Positions 1 through 8,324 of a stretch of 64,000 bases of DNA are shown here, one piece after another. The position numbers and the translations under genes are program-made. Position 1 is the stretch's first letter; each line of letters starts with the position of its first letter. The notes beneath the pieces were generated by a model. The model saw only the letters and a program-made list of their open reading frames with translations. It was not told where the DNA came from and ran no database searches. The DNA comes from Rhizobium pisi (GTDB lineage Bacteria; Pseudomonadota; Alphaproteobacteria; Rhizobiales; Rhizobiaceae), in contig NZ_RJJT01000007.1 in the NCBI RefSeq assembly GCF_003938655.1, forward strand, positions 1 to 64,000. The letters run 5' to 3'.

Positions 1-116
1 GAAAATTCCGTGCTCTGGGACTCGCTGAGGACATCGAGTGCGGCGCCTACGATCGCCCTGTGAAGGTCGCCATGGTGATACGGACGCTGCTCTGTCGTGG
101 AAATGTTTTCGGTCAT
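1..116 (-). CDS. TetR-family regulator, N-terminal fragment
   Basis: Only about 38 N-terminal residues lie in the window and the gene runs off the left edge. Translation from the ATG at 116 (minus strand) gives a polar leader and then YHHGDLHRAIVGAALDVL, the usual opening of helix 1 in many TetR repressors. It is divergent from the patatin operon, and the shared operator block lies between them. The DNA-binding helix-turn-helix and ligand domain are outside the window, so the target and ligand cannot be judged. Confidence 0.7.
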   Translation of the reverse strand, partial: MTENISTTEQRPYHHGDLHRAIVGAALDVLSESQSTEF

Positions 117-145
117 ATCAGTCCATTAGGTTTTTAAGTTGCTCA

Positions 146-213
146 TGTCAACATTTTTGACCGTACGATGTTGACATTGTCTACTCTCATCTCTAAGTGG
201 GCGTTGTCAACAT
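146..213 (+). promoter_or_regulatory. Promoter with three TGTCAACAT operator half-sites
   Basis: TGTCAACAT occurs at 146-154 and 205-213, and its reverse complement ATGTTGACA at 168-176. TTGACA at 171-176 can serve as a -35 box with TAAGTG at 194-199 as -10 (17-bp spacer), so the operators overlap and flank the promoter of the patatin operon. The stretch 168-214 matches 6035-6081, upstream of the efflux operon, at 43 of 47 positions. Control by a TetR-type repressor is inferred. Confidence 0.7.
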
Positions 214-277
214 CTGGTGCGCTGAAATGCGAACACCCGATCGGCGCCCACGGACGCTACAACAAAGAGGTACATTG

Positions 278-1456
278 ATGGCCGCTCAACATCCCGTCAA
301 AAACACGACGCAGCGTTCAATGGAGCGTCCGCCGTTCGAGCGTATCGCGCTGTTGTTGCAAGGCGGAGGGGCGCTCGGTTCATATCAGGCCGGCGTCTAT
401 CAAGCACTGGCCGAAGCCGGTCTTCATCCTGACTGGGTCGCCGGCATCTCCATCGGCGGCATCAACAGTGCCCTGATTGCCGGCAACCCGCCCGAAAGAC
501 GAGTGGAGGCGCTCCGGAGCTTCTGGGAGACAGTAACCGCCCCGGCTCACGGGTTTCCCACGCTGTTTTCGGCGATGCTAGGCGCAATAGGGTTTCAAGG
601 TGATTTCGCGCGTGGCCTGCTCAATCAGGCACACGCCTTCGCCACCCTGATGGATGGCGCGACGGGCTTCTTTACACCCCGTCCGGTATCACCCTTCTTT
701 TCATCGGCCGGTAGCGTGGAGGCGGAAAGCTTCTACGACATCACACCGCTGAGGGCGACGCTGGAACGGCTGGTGGACTTCGACCGCATCAACACAGGCG
801 CCATGCGTTTCAGCGTCGGCGCCGTCAACGTTCGCACCGGCAACTTTGAGTATTTCGACACCACGACCCACAAAATCCGTCCCGAACATATCATGGCGAG
901 CGGCTCCCTGCCGCCCGGCTTCCCGGCGACGAGGATCGACGGCGAGTGTTACTGGGACGGCGGCCTCATATCGAACACGCCACTGCAATGGGTCCTCGAT
1001 AACTCGCCGCGCCAGGACACGCTCGCCTTTCAGGTCGACCTCTGGAGCGCGAGTGGCGAGTTTCCGCGCGACCTGCCAGGAATCGAACTGCGGCAGAAGG
1101 ATATCCGCTTCTCGAGCCGCACGCGCGCGGCGACCGACCATTTCAAGACGCAGCAGCGGCTGCGCCGCGCACTCGGCCATCTCGTCGAACTCGTCCCGCA
1201 GGACGCCCTGCTGCGGGCCGATCCGGAGATCAAGCTCCTCGTCGATCAGGCCGACGAGAAGGTCTACAACATCGTCCAGCTCATATATCGCGCCAAGAAA
1301 TACGAGGCGAGCTCCAAGGATTACGAGTTCTCCCGCCGGACGATGGAGGAGCACTGGACCTCCGGCTACAACGACGCCCTTCGAACATTGCGCCACCCCG
1401 AGGTGCTGCAGCGGCCCGGCACGCCGGACGGCGTCGCCATTTTCGACTTCGATTGA
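278..1456 (+). CDS. Patatin-like phospholipase with DUF3734-type C-terminus
   Basis: A 392-residue patatin-fold acyl hydrolase. The oxyanion loop GGGALG is at about residues 29-34, the nucleophile elbow GISIGG places Ser58, and the dyad aspartate is in DGG at about 227. The C-terminal part resembles the DUF3734 extension of bacterial patatins. ATG at 278 is chosen because AAAGAGG lies 9 nt upstream; an in-frame codon at 197 falls inside the operator. It is the first gene of an operon with acetoacetate decarboxylase and hydroxybutyrate dehydrogenase, a combination suggesting lipid or polyhydroxybutyrate turnover. The substrate is not evident from sequence. Confidence 0.88.
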   Translation: MAAQHPVKNTTQRSMERPPFERIALLLQGGGALGSYQAGVYQALAEAGLHPDWVAGISIGGINSALIAGNPPERRVEALRSFWETVTAPAHGFPTLFSAMLGAIGFQGDFARGLLNQAHAFATLMDGATGFFTPRPVSPFFSSAGSVEAESFYDITPLRATLERLVDFDRINTGAMRFSVGAVNVRTGNFEYFDTTTHKIRPEHIMASGSLPPGFPATRIDGECYWDGGLISNTPLQWVLDNSPRQDTLAFQVDLWSASGEFPRDLPGIELRQKDIRFSSRTRAATDHFKTQQRLRRALGHLVELVPQDALLRADPEIKLLVDQADEKVYNIVQLIYRAKKYEASSKDYEFSRRTMEEHWTSGYNDALRTLRHPEVLQRPGTPDGVAIFDFD

Positions 1457-1483
1457 GATTTCACCAAAGAGAAGAACACGACC

Positions 1484-2242
1484 ATGAAGATCGCCGCAGT
1501 CCGCGAAAATGCCTTCGCGATGCCGCTCAACAACCCGGCCTATCCGAGGCCACCTTACAAGTTCTACAACCGCGAATTTGTCGTCATCAACTACCGGACC
1601 GATCCGGAGGCCCTTCGCGCCGTCGTGCCGGAGCCGCTGGAGGTGATCGGCGACACGGTCGCCTATGAATTCATCCGCATGCCGGATTCGACCGGCTTCG
1701 GCGACTATACGGAAACCGGGCAGGTCATTCCGGTGCGCTTCACGACGCCATCCGGCAGGGTGCAGGAAGGCAGCTACGTGCATGCCATGTATCTTGACGA
1801 CAGCTCTCCGATCGCCGGCGGCCGCGAGATCTGGGGCTTTCCGAAGAAACTGGCGACGCCGAAGTTGTCGCACGAGCAGGAGACGCTCGTCGGGACACTC
1901 CACTACGGCTCGGTTTTGTGCGTGACGGCGACCATGGGCTACAAGCACCGCGAGCTCCCGCTGGAGCCGCTGGCAAAGGCGATGGCCAAGCCCGCCTTCA
2001 TGCTGAAGATCATCCCGCACGTCGATGGTTCGCCCCGGATTTGCGAACTCGTGCGCTACTATCTCGAGGATGTGACCCTGAAAGGGGCATGGGCCGGGCC
2101 GGCAGCCCTGCAATTGTTCGAACACGCGATGTGCGACGTCGCACGTCTCCCCGTGCGCGAAGTCATGTCGGCCAGCCACTACGTCGCCGACCTGACGCTC
2201 GGCCTCGGCGAGGTCGTGTTCGACTACCTCCAAAATGACTGA
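1484..2242 (+). CDS. Acetoacetate decarboxylase family protein
   Basis: A 252-residue ADC-family protein that would convert acetoacetate to acetone and CO2. The motif [16 protein letters not shown] (about residues 113-128) contains the Lys-Lys pair of the family; the first lysine (about 121) corresponds to the Schiff-base lysine of the clostridial enzyme and the second lowers its pKa. Length fits the family. It begins 27 bp after the patatin gene and is followed by a 3-hydroxybutyrate dehydrogenase, whose product is acetoacetate. Some family members have other activities, so the reaction is likely but not proven. Confidence 0.88.
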   Translation: MKIAAVRENAFAMPLNNPAYPRPPYKFYNREFVVINYRTDPEALRAVVPEPLEVIGDTVAYEFIRMPDSTGFGDYTETGQVIPVRFTTPSGRVQEGSYVHAMYLDDSSPIAGGREIWGFPKKLATPKLSHEQETLVGTLHYGSVLCVTATMGYKHRELPLEPLAKAMAKPAFMLKIIPHVDGSPRICELVRYYLEDVTLKGAWAGPAALQLFEHAMCDVARLPVREVMSASHYVADLTLGLGEVVFDYLQND

Positions 2243-2268
2243 TCTCCCGCAATTGAAAGGAACTATCC

Positions 2269-3051
2269 ATGTCTCGATTTGATGGAAGGGTGGCGATTGT
2301 CACCGGAGCCGCGAGCGGCATCGGCAAGGAGATCGCGCTTCGCTTCGCAGCCGAAGGCGGCATTCCCGTGATCGCTGACCTCAATCTCGACGCCGCGAAC
2401 GCAACGGCCACCGAGGTCAAAAGCAAGGGCGGCGATGCCTTCGCCGTGGCGATGAACGTCGCCGACGAAGAGCAGGTGGAAAAAGCCGTCGGCGAGGTGA
2501 TTTCAAGGTTCGGCAAGATCGACGTGCTGGTCAGCAACGCCGGCATCCAGATCGTCAAGCCGCTGGTCGACTTTCCCTTTGCGGACTGGAGAAAGCTGCT
2601 TTCGATCCATCTCGACGGCGCCTTTCTGACCACTCGCGCCTGCCTCAAGCACATGTATGCCGCCAATTACGGCCGGGTGATCTACATGGGTTCCGTGCAC
2701 TCCAAGGAAGCCTCGAAGCTGAAGGGGCCCTATGTCACAGCCAAGCACGGACTGATCGGACTGGCCAAGGTACTGGCAAAGGAAGGGGCCGAGCACAACG
2801 TCACGGCCAACGTGGTTTGTCCTGGCTTCGTGCGCACGCCGCTCGTCGACAAACAGATCCCCGAACAGGCGCGGGAGCTCGGCATCAGCGAGGAGCAGGT
2901 GGTCAAGACGGTGATGCTCAAGGACACGGTCGACGGCGAGTTTACCAGCATCGATGACGTGGCCGACGCCGTTCTCTATTTCGCAGCGGCCAGGTCCAAT
3001 GCCGTGACGGGTCAGTCGCTGGTCGTGAGCCACGGCTGGTTCATGCAGTAG
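2269..3051 (+). CDS. D-3-hydroxybutyrate dehydrogenase (SDR)
   Basis: A 260-residue classical short-chain dehydrogenase. It has the nucleotide motif TGAASGIG (residues 12-19), NAG at about 90-92, and catalytic Ser142, Tyr155 and Lys159 (GPYVTAKHG). The C-terminal pattern, including VCPGFVRTPLVDKQIPEQA, matches 3-hydroxybutyrate dehydrogenases, which interconvert 3-hydroxybutyrate and acetoacetate with NAD. AAAGGA lies upstream of the ATG. As third gene of the operon it would feed acetoacetate to the decarboxylase encoded just before it. The family is certain and the substrate well supported. Confidence 0.88.
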   Translation: MSRFDGRVAIVTGAASGIGKEIALRFAAEGGIPVIADLNLDAANATATEVKSKGGDAFAVAMNVADEEQVEKAVGEVISRFGKIDVLVSNAGIQIVKPLVDFPFADWRKLLSIHLDGAFLTTRACLKHMYAANYGRVIYMGSVHSKEASKLKGPYVTAKHGLIGLAKVLAKEGAEHNVTANVVCPGFVRTPLVDKQIPEQARELGISEEQVVKTVMLKDTVDGEFTSIDDVADAVLYFAAARSNAVTGQSLVVSHGWFMQ

Positions 3052-3292
3052 GATCGATCGCGGACAGACGGACGACACCCTTTGCGGCGCCGTCTGACAT
3101 GAACGCTCAAGCACCCGGAACAAATTCTCCCTCGCGACGAGCCGCAGCAGGCTCGCGCTATCATGTCTAGTATTAAAGGAAATGAACATGGAAGTCTGTA
3201 ATGGTTTGCGGCGGACCCTCGCGAAGGCCCGGCGACCTGCGGTGGCTACGCACCGCTCTGTCGATGGCGCAGCCGCGCGTGGAGCGACTACG

Positions 3293-4081
3293 ATGCTGCG
3301 GAATGTCGTTCAGACTGCCGCGTTCGGCGTTCTTGTGGGATTCGCCACACTGTCGACAGCTCGAGCGGATGAACCGGCGCCTCCGTTCAAGCCTGCGATT
3401 AGCGACGAGGCCGCGACTGCCATTTCGCAGATGGGAAAGACGCTGCATGCCAGGGACTTGTCGGTCACGGCAAGAACGGTCAGCGTTTATCTGGACGAAT
3501 TCGGACAACCGCTTCACATCTTCCATACGATCAAAATCGCCGCCCGCCGGCCCGATCGGATCGCCGTCAAGTTTATCGGCGATGACGGCAGACACGATCT
3601 ATTCTACGACGGCAAGGCGGCCGCGGTCTTCTTTCCCGACAGCAAGAAATACATGACGATCCCCGCGTCGGGCGACATACCGTCCGCGCTCGACGAGATC
3701 GGAGACAAGCTAGACCTCGATTTTCCGCTCGGTGTCCTTTTTGCAGGCTCTCCGGACGAAGTTCTGCTGGACGATACCATGGCGGCCTGGCAGGTGGGCA
3801 CGGCTACCGTCGATGGGATCGAGTGCCGGCATCTGCTTTTCTCACAGAAGTCCGGTATCGATGTGGAATTGTGGGTCGAGAAGAATGATGCGGCGACGCC
3901 GCATCGCCTGGTCGTCACCTACCCGTTGCTGCAGGGCCAACCAAGCTTCGTTGCCGAATTCACCAGTTGGACGACCGAGCTCCCTCTGTCCGACTCCGAA
4001 TTCACGTTTGAGCCTCCTGCGGATGTGAAAAAGATCGATCCGACACCAGCCGTCGCGTCGGGAACGGAAGGGAGCAGGTGA
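3293..4081 (+). CDS. DUF2092-family exported protein
   Basis: A 262-residue protein with a signal peptide (hydrophobic run VVQTAAFGVLVGFATLS, then ARA), followed by a beta-rich domain of the DUF2092 type (residues about 30-240), a predicted periplasmic, LolA-like fold of unknown function. ATG at 3293 has GGAG 8 nt upstream. An in-frame ATG at 3188 with AGGA upstream would add about 35 residues and remains possible. The stop codon overlaps the start of the next gene by 4 nt, so the two are probably co-translated. Confidence 0.75.
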   Translation: MLRNVVQTAAFGVLVGFATLSTARADEPAPPFKPAISDEAATAISQMGKTLHARDLSVTARTVSVYLDEFGQPLHIFHTIKIAARRPDRIAVKFIGDDGRHDLFYDGKAAAVFFPDSKKYMTIPASGDIPSALDEIGDKLDLDFPLGVLFAGSPDEVLLDDTMAAWQVGTATVDGIECRHLLFSQKSGIDVELWVEKNDAATPHRLVVTYPLLQGQPSFVAEFTSWTTELPLSDSEFTFEPPADVKKIDPTPAVASGTEGSR

Positions 4082-5193
4082 TGAACTATCTGAAGCGCAC
4101 CTGCCTTGCTTTTCTCGCTTTAACGGCCATCACATCGGACGTTGCCTTCGGTCAGTTTGCGCCGCCCGGCGGTCCGCCACCCCTGCCGTCTGGAGGGCCA
4201 CCCCATTTTCCGTCGGCAGGGCCGGGCGGCCCCCCACGTCCGCAGATAGGTCGTACGCCGCGTCCGCCGATGGCGAGCCACGGCCGTCCGCCGATAAGCA
4301 TGCGCAACCGTCCACCGGTGAACCCTCGTACTCGTATGCCAGATCTAGGGCGCGCAAAGGGGCGATTGGCGGAAGGGCCAGGCCGCAGAGGGAGCAACCT
4401 GTCCGGAAGCGTCCGCAACACCCTGAATTCGGGCGGTAACGTCAACGGGAACCGCACCTTCATGAACTCCGGGGGCAATATTGTCGCGAAGGACTCGGGC
4501 AACCTCACCGTCAACAACTCAGGCGATCTCAAGGTCTCGGGCAATCGCAATGGATACTTTGGCCGTGGATACTATGGTCGTGGAGACTATGGCATCGGCG
4601 ACTATGGTCAGGGAGAGTATGGCGGTGGAGACTATGGGCGTGGATATAATCGCCGCGACGCCTACGTCCTGGGCGGGTATGCAGCGGGCGTCGTCACTGG
4701 TGCGGCCGCCGCCTCGAGCACCAGTGGAAGGACGTATTCTTCCTATGGAGATCAGTCTGGATCCTCTACGGGTTCCTATGGCGCAGCGTCATCGAGTTCG
4801 TCCCACGGCAGTGCGGGCTCCGCTAACGCGGCGTCGGCGGGTTCATCTCACGGGGGTTCTTCGGGTTCGTCTCACACCAGGTCTTCAGGTTCATCTGGCG
4901 GAGAATATGCGAGCTCTTCCGATCAGAGCCGCTCCGACCGGCCTGTTGGCAGCGGAGAGGGCGGGTCGAACCAGAGCGGCGGCAATGGCAGCTCCCAGTC
5001 TGTCAATCCTCTGATTGCCGGCCTGTTTGAAAGCCTGCCGCCGGAGGGCACGGCATGGACATCGGAAGATGCGGTCGGTTGGCTTCAGGCTGCGGCCGCC
5101 AATCTACGGATCGTCTATAAGATCCAGGGAAACATCTTGGTCACGGGCGAAGTCCCGCCGTCCGATTACAATCGCGTTCCCAGCGCAAACTAG
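4078..5193 (+). CDS. Secreted Pro/Gly/Ser-rich low-complexity protein
   Basis: A 371-residue protein with a signal peptide (cleavage near DVAFGQ). A Pro/Gly-rich stretch (residues about 27-90) is followed by Asn/Gly-rich runs, a tandem-repeat zone of GRGDYG-type hexapeptides (about 160-195), a Ser/Gly-rich linker (about 210-310) and a compact C-terminal segment (about 310-371) that may be the only folded part. It overlaps the DUF2092 gene by 4 nt. The composition suggests a cell-surface or matrix component. No function is recognised. Confidence 0.75.
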   Translation: MMNYLKRTCLAFLALTAITSDVAFGQFAPPGGPPPLPSGGPPHFPSAGPGGPPRPQIGRTPRPPMASHGRPPISMRNRPPVNPRTRMPDLGRAKGRLAEGPGRRGSNLSGSVRNTLNSGGNVNGNRTFMNSGGNIVAKDSGNLTVNNSGDLKVSGNRNGYFGRGYYGRGDYGIGDYGQGEYGGGDYGRGYNRRDAYVLGGYAAGVVTGAAAASSTSGRTYSSYGDQSGSSTGSYGAASSSSSHGSAGSANAASAGSSHGGSSGSSHTRSSGSSGGEYASSSDQSRSDRPVGSGEGGSNQSGGNGSSQSVNPLIAGLFESLPPEGTAWTSEDAVGWLQAAAANLRIVYKIQGNILVTGEVPPSDYNRVPSAN

Positions 5194-5220
5194 ATTCAGC
5201 TCAGCATGTGGAAAAGGTTG

Positions 5221-5250
5221 AGGCCGGACGTCGCACGACGTATCCGGCCT
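5221..5250. terminator. Stem-loop between convergent genes
   Basis: AGGCCGGACGTCG pairs with CGACGTATCCGGCCT across a 2-nt loop with a small bulge. The element lies between the converging secreted-protein gene and TetR gene, so it may terminate either. The following T-run is weak. Confidence 0.5.
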
Positions 5251-5303
5251 TTGCCAGCATCGAAAACTGCACAGCTCAGTCCGCTCGAACGCACCTCGTC
5301 AAA

Positions 5304-5948
5304 TCAGACCATTTGTTCCGACCGCTGCAGAAGCCCGCTCATAACGAGCTCGATGTGCGCTTCCATAAGCGCCTTGCCATCGATCGGCTTTCGATCCGCA
5401 AACATCAGCAGCCAGACGGCAACCTGAAAAATCAAGCTCGCGAGCACGTCAGGCGTCTCGGCCGCCGTATCTCGTCTCAACTCTCCCGATTTCACGCCTT
5501 CCTCGACCAGGGCCGTGAGAGCTGCAAGCGTCGGTGCGATGAATAGCTCATGACGGCAATCGACCATTTCGGGAAGACGAGCTCCTTCGGCGACGGACAA
5601 GCGCAGGAGTTCTCTGGTCTTTCGGTCGTTGGCCGTGTTTTCATAAGCGATGAGCAGCAGGGCGCGGATCCGCTCGGCGCAGGATCCCCGAAGGCCGCCG
5701 ATGGCGGTTGGCCGGTCTGCGGATGACGTGGACGCGTGGCGAAACATCTCCTGGAACAGAACGTCCTTGGTCGGGAAATAGAGGTAGACCGTTCCCTTTG
5801 TTATGCCCAGTCGGGTTGCGACGTCTTCGACTCGCGTTGCCGCATAACCTTTCGCAGCAAACTCCTCGAACGCGGCCTCCAGTATTTCATGGGGACGCCG
5901 CGCCCTACGCTCCGCCCGCGATGTTTTTTTACCAACTCGTTTCGTCAT
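5304..5948 (-). CDS. TetR-family repressor, probably of the efflux operon
   Basis: A 214-residue regulator. The helix-turn-helix lies at about residues 15-60 (ILEAAFEEFAAKGY, then ATRLGITKGTVYLYFPTK), followed by a divergent TetR ligand-binding domain. The start is uncertain: ATG at 5948 gives the usual TetR length, but in-frame ATGs at 5987 (with GGGCG upstream), 5999 and 6005 are possible. It is transcribed away from the RND efflux operon, and the intergenic region holds the three-part TGTCAACAT operator. Repression of the pump, and possibly of the patatin operon, is inferred from that shared operator. Confidence 0.85.
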   Translation of the reverse strand: MTKRVGKKTSRAERRARRPHEILEAAFEEFAAKGYAATRVEDVATRLGITKGTVYLYFPTKDVLFQEMFRHASTSSADRPTAIGGLRGSCAERIRALLLIAYENTANDRKTRELLRLSVAEGARLPEMVDCRHELFIAPTLAALTALVEEGVKSGELRRDTAAETPDVLASLIFQVAVWLLMFADRKPIDGKALMEAHIELVMSGLLQRSEQMV

Positions 5949-6013
5949 CACATTGGAATTGTTTGGATATCCGGCGCCAAACCACATCTGTTCGCCCATC
6001 TCCATGTTGCGTG

Positions 6014-6080
6014 TGTCAACATTTCGTGGCCGCGATGTTGACATTGACTACTTTAATCTTTAAGTGGGCGTTGTCAACAT
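6014..6080 (+). promoter_or_regulatory. Efflux-operon promoter with three TGTCAACAT half-sites
   Basis: Half-sites lie at 6014-6022, 6035-6043 (inverted) and 6072-6080, the same order and nearly the same spacing as at 146-213. TTGACA (6038-6043) and TAAGTG (6061-6066) with a 17-bp spacer form the promoter. Occupied operators would cover both the -35 and the start region. Confidence 0.7.
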
Positions 6081-6160
6081 CGGGCAACAGCCTGTCAGCA
6101 GCAGATTGAAGCTGGCCGATCAACAACGCGGCTCTCTTCGCAACCGTACCGGAGCAAAAA

Positions 6161-7225
6161 ATGCAGTCCTTTCGATTGCTGGGAATTGGTCTCGCCTGCG
6201 CAGTCCTGGCTGCCTGCGAGGAGAAAGTTGAAGTGGCGCCACCGCCGCAGCAGGTCCGCGTCGTTGCGGCGTCGAAGGCCCAATATCAACCGGGTGCGGA
6301 AATCACCGGTGAGGTGAAGGCGAGGGTCCAGACCGAACTCTCCTTTCGCGTGAGCGGCCGGGTTCTTGAGAGAAAGGTGGACGTCGGATCGCATGTTCAC
6401 GCCGGCGACGTTCTGGCGAGGCTCAACGACACCGAACAACAGGCGGACGTCAGCGTCGCCCACGCCGCACTGGAGTCGGCGCAGGCCGTCGTTGCGCAGA
6501 AGACACTCGCCTTCGACCGGGCGAATTCGCTCCTGCAGTCGCAGGCTGTTCCGCGCGCGGTCTTTGACGATGCGCAGAAGGAGCTGCTGAGTGCGCAGGC
6601 TTCCCTCGATGCCGCCGAGGCCGCACTTGCGACGGCCGAGGACGCGCTGTCTTATACTGAGCTGAAGGCCGCCTCGGACGGCATCATCACGGCCCGCGGC
6701 ATCGAAGCCGGGCAGGTGGTATCAGCAGCGCAGTCGGCCTTCATGCTCGCCCATGACGGACCGCGGGATGCGGTGTTCGACGTCTTCGAGGCATTCTTCC
6801 TCGATGGCCGGCCGCTGAACGACGTCGAGGTCGCACCGGTCTCCGACCCCTCGCGCGACGTCCCTGCCGGCATACGCGAGGTCTCGCCCGTCATCGACGC
6901 GAAGGCAGGCACGATCCGGATCAAGGTGGGGCTCCAGGACGGCGCGCCGTGGCCGCTCGGAACGCCTGTCGTGGGCAAGCTGCGCGCCTCGCCGCGCGAC
7001 GGCATCGTGCTCCCCTATACCGCGATCGCATCGGCCGAAGGCGAACCAGCCGTGTGGCTCGTCAACACTCACAACCAAACCGTTTCGCTCCGGAAGATTT
7101 CGGTCGACCGGTACCGCCAGAGCGATTTCGTCGTCACCGGCGGCGTCGCCGCGCAAGACCTGATCGTCACCGAAGGCGGAAAGTTCCTCAAGGAAGGCCA
7201 GGCAGTCGCCTGGGAAGGCAAGTGA
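6161..7225 (+). CDS. RND efflux periplasmic adaptor (lipoprotein), first of two
   Basis: A 354-residue membrane-fusion protein. The N-terminus has a lipobox (VLAAC, Cys at about 19), so it should be anchored in the inner membrane facing the periplasm. A lipoyl-like half (VSGRVLERKVDVGSHVHAGDVLARL), a coiled-coil hairpin (about residues 95-150), a second lipoyl half and a beta-barrel region follow in the usual order. It would link the inner-membrane pump to an outer-membrane channel, which is not encoded here. The stop is one base before the start of the second adaptor. Confidence 0.9.
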   Translation: MQSFRLLGIGLACAVLAACEEKVEVAPPPQQVRVVAASKAQYQPGAEITGEVKARVQTELSFRVSGRVLERKVDVGSHVHAGDVLARLNDTEQQADVSVAHAALESAQAVVAQKTLAFDRANSLLQSQAVPRAVFDDAQKELLSAQASLDAAEAALATAEDALSYTELKAASDGIITARGIEAGQVVSAAQSAFMLAHDGPRDAVFDVFEAFFLDGRPLNDVEVAPVSDPSRDVPAGIREVSPVIDAKAGTIRIKVGLQDGAPWPLGTPVVGKLRASPRDGIVLPYTAIASAEGEPAVWLVNTHNQTVSLRKISVDRYRQSDFVVTGGVAAQDLIVTEGGKFLKEGQAVAWEGK

Positions 7226-7226
7226 G

Positions 7227-8324
7227 ATGACCCTCAATCGCATATGCGCCTCTCTCCCGTTTCTTCTGTCAGTGTCGCTGCTTGCAAGCTGCGATCAGAA
7301 CTCCGTCGCAGGGGAGGAGACGGCTCCCCGCCCTGTCAAAGTCGTCATGGCTGCGGCCGAACAGGACAAAATCGCAAGCTCGCCCGGCGTGGTTCGGGCC
7401 CGCATCGAGACTGACCTGGCTTTTCGGACGCTCGGGCGAATGGTCTCTCGCAAGGTCGATGTTGGCGACCTGGTGCACAAGGGCGATGTCCTGGCGGAAA
7501 TCGATCCTCTCACTCTGCAGCTCGCGGTCAAGGGCGCGGAGGCAGAACTGCGCAACGCCCAGGCGCAGCTGGAAAACGCCGCAACGACGGAAACCCGCAA
7601 GCGAAGGCTCGTTCAGAGCAATGCAGCGAGTATTGCTGATCACGATCTTGCCGAACAGCAACTCAAGTCGGCGACCGCCAATGCTGCGAAAGCGACGGCC
7701 AGCCTTGCGAAGGCGCGCGAGCAGCTAGGCTACGCCGAGTTGAGGGCCGAGTTCGACGGCGTCGTGACCGCCACGTCCGCGGAAATGGGGCAGACTGTTT
7801 CGGCCGGCCAGCCGGTCTTGAAATTGGCGCGCCTCGAGCAGCGCGATGTGGTCGTCGACGTGCCGGAAGCGCAGTTCGATCGCGTTCGCCTGGACGACCG
7901 CTTCGAAGTCGCCCTCCAGCTCGACAGTAGGATCCAGGCCACTGGCGTGGTCCGAGAGATCGCGCCGCAGGCCGATCCCAATACCCGCACCTATCGGCTG
8001 AAGATCGGGATCGATCAGGCGCCGGACATCTTCCGCCTTGGCGCCGTGGTCACCGCGACGCCGCTTGTCGGACAAAGGAAGCAGGCGATCACGCTACCGC
8101 TCTCCGCCATCCGCCATGAAGACGGCGCCAGCCAGGTATGGGTGGTGGATCGCACCACGTCCCAGGTCGTCCTAAGGCCGGTTGAACTCGATGGCCCGGC
8201 GTCCGCCCCCCGTTCCGTCCTGGTTCAAGCGGGCCTTCGGGAAGGAGAAGAGATCGTTATCGCCGGGGTCGATGAACTCACCGATGGACAGAAAGTGCAA
8301 CTCGGACAGGAGCCACGCCCGTGA
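7227..8324 (+). CDS. RND efflux periplasmic adaptor (lipoprotein), second of two
   Basis: A 365-residue membrane-fusion protein with a lipobox (SLLASC, Cys at about 22), split lipoyl domain (LGRMVSRKVDVGDLVHKGDVLAEI), alpha-hairpin (about residues 100-155) and beta-barrel. It is clearly related to the preceding adaptor but divergent, so the pair may assemble as a hetero-oligomer around the pump. Its TGA overlaps the GTG start of the permease by 4 nt, indicating translational coupling. Confidence 0.9.
   Translation: MTLNRICASLPFLLSVSLLASCDQNSVAGEETAPRPVKVVMAAAEQDKIASSPGVVRARIETDLAFRTLGRMVSRKVDVGDLVHKGDVLAEIDPLTLQLAVKGAEAELRNAQAQLENAATTETRKRRLVQSNAASIADHDLAEQQLKSATANAAKATASLAKAREQLGYAELRAEFDGVVTATSAEMGQTVSAGQPVLKLARLEQRDVVVDVPEAQFDRVRLDDRFEVALQLDSRIQATGVVREIAPQADPNTRTYRLKIGIDQAPDIFRLGAVVTATPLVGQRKQAITLPLSAIRHEDGASQVWVVDRTTSQVVLRPVELDGPASAPRSVLVQAGLREGEEIVIAGVDELTDGQKVQLGQEPRP

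Noticed and set aside
701..2233. 510-codon open frame on the minus strand opposite patatin and acetoacetate decarboxylase
   Set aside because: It is the antisense shadow of two well-supported genes, Arg/His/Gly-rich with no recognisable domain.
3065..3096. Imperfect CAGACGG/CCGTCTG hairpin after the hydroxybutyrate dehydrogenase gene
   Set aside because: Short stem, long loop and no T-run; too weak to call a terminator.
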